Source of the DNA: an uncultured Ruminococcus sp.
GTDB taxonomy: Bacteria; Bacillota; Clostridia; Oscillospirales; Ruminococcaceae
Assembly: GCA_937894495.1 (NCBI GenBank)
Contig: CALCRR010000269.1
Location: 1-7,540 of the forward strand
DNA: 7,540 nucleotides
Reading direction: 5' to 3'
Positions 5,318-7,540 of the stretch are shown here, piece after piece. The position numbers and the translations under genes were made by a program. How positions within the stretch are numbered: position 1 is the first letter of the stretch; each line of letters starts with the position of its first letter. The notes beneath the pieces are model-generated. The model did not search any database. It was not told the DNA's origin and worked only from the letters and a program-made list of their open reading frames with translations.

Positions 5318-6394
5318 ATGCAGTGTGAATTCTGCCAGGCTGAGCTTGGAGAGAACGACGTTGTCTGCCCCGAATGCGGCAAACCCGTCGCGCATGAGAT
5401 CGAGGGCTTTGAAAATGCCGTTCTCATTCAGCAGACCTTAAAAACTATCATTGATGAATACGGACGGGAGGCTGTCGAGGATACGCACCGCTTTATTGCG
5501 CTGCTCAAAGACTACCTGCCCGAATATGACAAGGAACGCAGACTGCTCATCAATTCGCTGCTGGCAGGCTCGCTCAAATTCATGCTCGATGAGACTGACA
5601 GCGGCATAGGCATAACAAGGACCCGCAGCTGTGTGCTCAGCGAGTGCTATGTTACCGAAGAGGCTGCCGATTTCGTGGCTATCTGCTTTGCATATATGCT
5701 TGGTATCGTTTACGATGCAAGCGTTATCGCCGAGCATATCAACAATGCCGAGAAGGCGGCAGAGGAGGAAGATGAGGGCGATGCTCCCGCTCAGTCAGGC
5801 GCACCGCTTAAGATCAATTCAAAGGTGTTCCAGACCGCAAATGCGGCAAGATTCAGGATATCGGGCAATGTCACCATTCCCGAGGGCTACACCAAGATAG
5901 ACAGCTTCTGCTTCAACGGCTTCGGTTTTATGAGGACCCTGAAGCTGCCCAACACTCTTATGGCTATAGGCGAATACAGCCTGTCAGAGTGCAAGCGTCT
6001 TAAAGGTGTTGACCTGCCTGCCTCACTCAAAAAGATCGGCAGAGGCGCTTTCAGCCAGTGCTCGAAGCTTGCGGTCATCAAGATACCCCAGGGCGTGCTG
6101 GAGATAGAGGACGATACCTTCTCCTTCTGCGAGAGCCTTGAGGTGGTCGAGATACCCGATACCGTCAGCAGCATAGGCGCACAGGCATTCTCGGGCTGCG
6201 ATAAGCTGAGAAAGCTGTTTTTGCCCGAAAGCGTAAAGTATATCGACAACAATGCTTTTACCTACTGCCCCGAGCTTACAATAAGATGCTATGAAAATTC
6301 TTATGTACATAAATATTGCCTTAAAAATGAGATCACAGTCGAGACGGTAGTCAAGGGTGCTGAGCTCACGGCAAAAATGATTGAGGAAGGATGA
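5318..6394 (+). CDS. Zinc-ribbon, helical domain and BspA-type LRR protein
   Basis: This 358-residue protein starts with a zinc ribbon (C3, C6, C17, C20). A helical domain (about 28-145) with the block LLKDYLPEYDKERRLLINSL at 62-81 follows. An acidic linker (145-161) then leads to a BspA-type (LRR_5) leucine-rich repeat domain. The repeats have an exact 23-residue period, with the I/L-P step at 187, 210, 233, 256, 279 and 302, and the usual C-cap around CYENSYVHKYC (323-333). BspA-type repeats are often on secreted proteins, but here there is no signal peptide, membrane segment or wall anchor, so it should be cytosolic. LRRs bind proteins, so this is probably an adaptor or regulatory partner. 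The start is ATG 5318 with GGGGAG about 8 bases upstream. The kinase gene begins 7 bases after the stop, so they are co-transcribed and probably act together; the kinase also carries a zinc ribbon. Confidence 0.85.
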   Translation: MQCEFCQAELGENDVVCPECGKPVAHEIEGFENAVLIQQTLKTIIDEYGREAVEDTHRFIALLKDYLPEYDKERRLLINSLLAGSLKFMLDETDSGIGITRTRSCVLSECYVTEEAADFVAICFAYMLGIVYDASVIAEHINNAEKAAEEEDEGDAPAQSGAPLKINSKVFQTANAARFRISGNVTIPEGYTKIDSFCFNGFGFMRTLKLPNTLMAIGEYSLSECKRLKGVDLPASLKKIGRGAFSQCSKLAVIKIPQGVLEIEDDTFSFCESLEVVEIPDTVSSIGAQAFSGCDKLRKLFLPESVKYIDNNAFTYCPELTIRCYENSYVHKYCLKNEITVETVVKGAELTAKMIEEG

Positions 6395-6401
6395 ATTACG
6401 A

Positions 6402-7540
6402 ATGGTTGAACTTAAGATCGGTCAGGAAGTCGATATGGAATACGGCGGCCGTGCAAAGGTGCTCGGAGTGATCGGAAGCGGCGGTCAGGGTACTGTTTAC
6501 AAGGTCGAATTCATAGGACAGACCTGGGCGCTGAAATGGTATGATGTTGAGAAGATAAAAAAGCCTAAGGACTTCAGGCAGAATATCCAGAACAACATCT
6601 CGGACGGAGCTCCCAGTGATAAGTTCCTCTGGCCGAAATATCTGACAAAGGAGACCGATGACGGCACTTTCGGTTATCTTATGGAGCTAAAGCCCAACAG
6701 CTTTGAGTCCTTCGTTGATATCCTCAACACCTACAAGCTGGAGGTAGACCCACTGACGGGCAGAGCTACAAAGAGACCTGTAAGGTTCACTAATCTCTAT
6801 GCCATGATAACTTCACTGATAAACATTTCCAACGCTTTCCGTCAGCTGCACCGCTCAGGCAAGAGCTATCAGGACCTTAACGACGGCGGTTTCTTCATCA
6901 ATGTTGAAACAGGCGCCGTGCTCGTCTGCGACTGCGATAACATCGCCCCCGACGGCAGCAACTTCGGTATCGGCGGCAAGCCCGGATATATGGCTCCCGA
7001 GATAGTAAGAGGAGTTGCAAAGCCCGATGTGCAGACGGATAAATATTCACTGGCAGTAGTGCTCTTCAAGCTGCTGTTCAGAGGCGACCCCATGGAGGGC
7101 GAAAAGGTGGTCAAAGACGTTTGCCTGACCGAGTCATCAGAGCTGAAGCACTACGGCTCGGAAGCAGTTTTCGTTTATGACCCCAAGGATGACAGCAACA
7201 GACCTGTAAGAGGTATACACGATAATGTCATCAAGTTTTGGAGGATATATCCCAAGTATATCAAGGAAGCTTTCATAAGATCCTTCACAGAAGGTCTTAA
7301 CGACCCGAGCAAGCGTATAATCGAGAATGAGTGGCAGAAGCTGTTCGTAAGGCTCAGATCCGAGATAATCATGTGCGGCTGCGGCAGGACCAATTTCACC
7401 TCGATGTTTGCTAAGGTCGATGAAAAGACCTTCCGCTGCCCCAAGTGCGGCCGGGTCTACAACGGAGAGCCCTATCTGGGGGCCTGGTGGCGCGCCACCA
7501 ACGGGGTCTCCTGCGCCACGGCCTATCAGGGGGCGCTCCT
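6402..7540 (+). CDS. Divergent Ser/Thr protein kinase with C-terminal zinc ribbon (3' partial)
   Basis: At least 379 residues, running off the window. The kinase fold is clear: glycine loop GSGGQG at 25-30, ATP lysine K45 in ALKW, catalytic loop YQDLNDGG at 156-163, metal-binding loop DCD at 177-179 in place of DFG, GYMAPE at 195-200, TDKYSLAV at 212-219 and the late arginine R305. Asp158 keeps the catalytic position, but HRD has become YQD, the loop lysine is Asn160 and the usual metal-binding Asn is Gly163. A kinase subfamily in TerY/VWA-phosphatase-type operons has a similar YxDxN loop, so activity is plausible. A zinc ribbon follows (C325, C327, C346, C349). The start is ATG 6402 with GGAAGG 11 bases upstream; an ATG at 6391 is out of frame. 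It shares the promoter of the LRR gene. The last ~90 bases turn strongly GC-rich, so residues after about 350 may not belong to this gene. Confidence 0.85.
   Translation, partial: MVELKIGQEVDMEYGGRAKVLGVIGSGGQGTVYKVEFIGQTWALKWYDVEKIKKPKDFRQNIQNNISDGAPSDKFLWPKYLTKETDDGTFGYLMELKPNSFESFVDILNTYKLEVDPLTGRATKRPVRFTNLYAMITSLINISNAFRQLHRSGKSYQDLNDGGFFINVETGAVLVCDCDNIAPDGSNFGIGGKPGYMAPEIVRGVAKPDVQTDKYSLAVVLFKLLFRGDPMEGEKVVKDVCLTESSELKHYGSEAVFVYDPKDDSNRPVRGIHDNVIKFWRIYPKYIKEAFIRSFTEGLNDPSKRIIENEWQKLFVRLRSEIIMCGCGRTNFTSMFAKVDEKTFRCPKCGRVYNGEPYLGAWWRATNGVSCATAYQGAL

Noticed and set aside
6391..6420. ATG 6391 as the kinase start
   Set aside because: It is in another frame and sits on the ribosome binding site of ATG 6402.
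1..7540. tRNA, rRNA, CRISPR array, insertion sequence or riboswitch
   Set aside because: No cloverleaf, regular repeat-spacer pattern, transposase motif or known aptamer signature was seen on either strand.

Overview
The window looks like a low-to-mid GC anaerobic Clostridia genome, most likely a Ruminococcus-type gut or rumen Firmicute. The reasons are strong AGGAGG-type ribosome binding sites, AT-rich intergenic DNA with sigma-A-like promoters, a divergent [FeFe]-hydrogenase with a TM1266-type hydrogenase-system regulator, a DivIVA-like coiled-coil protein, and BspA-type leucine-rich repeats. It was read by eye only, so the genus is an inference.

Layout. Positions 1-501 (+) hold the end of an AhpD-like CxxC protein and the first 88 codons of an arsenosugar radical-SAM gene (arsS). 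At about 481-502 the reading switches abruptly into the opposite-strand start of a DUF2201/VWA-type putative metallopeptidase (799 down to about 481). Both genes stop making sense at the same 21-22 bases, which fit both families' coding sequences. This is probably an assembly chimera or, less likely, a microhomology rearrangement. Next come, all on the minus strand: the sensory-type [FeFe]-hydrogenase-like protein (2553-874), preceded 33 bases upstream by a DivIVA-like protein with three C-terminal DLAxLLAQAxxL repeats (3756-2587), with a hairpin terminator after the pair. Further upstream are a TM1266-family regulator (4210-3965) with its own promoter and terminator, and an unrecognised 184-residue protein (5006-4452) that starts at TTG and also has its own promoter and terminator.

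A 311-base AT-rich divergent promoter region (5007-5317) separates these from a plus-strand pair. The first member is a cytosolic zinc-ribbon + helical domain + 23-residue LRR protein (5318-6394). Seven bases later a divergent Ser/Thr protein kinase with a C-terminal zinc ribbon begins (6402 to beyond the window). The last ~90 bases are much richer in GC (71 of 100 bases at 7441-7540, against 52 of the 100 before), so the right end may be a second misjoin.

How they may work together. The hydrogenase-like protein keeps all four H-cluster cysteines but has lost the proton-relay cysteine. It ends in a long coiled coil, which suggests sensing of H2 or redox state rather than bulk catalysis. Its co-transcribed DivIVA-like partner could scaffold or localise it. 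The zinc-ribbon LRR protein and the kinase look like a two-gene intracellular signalling module. The two most novel candidates are the hydrogenase/DivIVA-repeat operon and the zinc-ribbon LRR/kinase pair.
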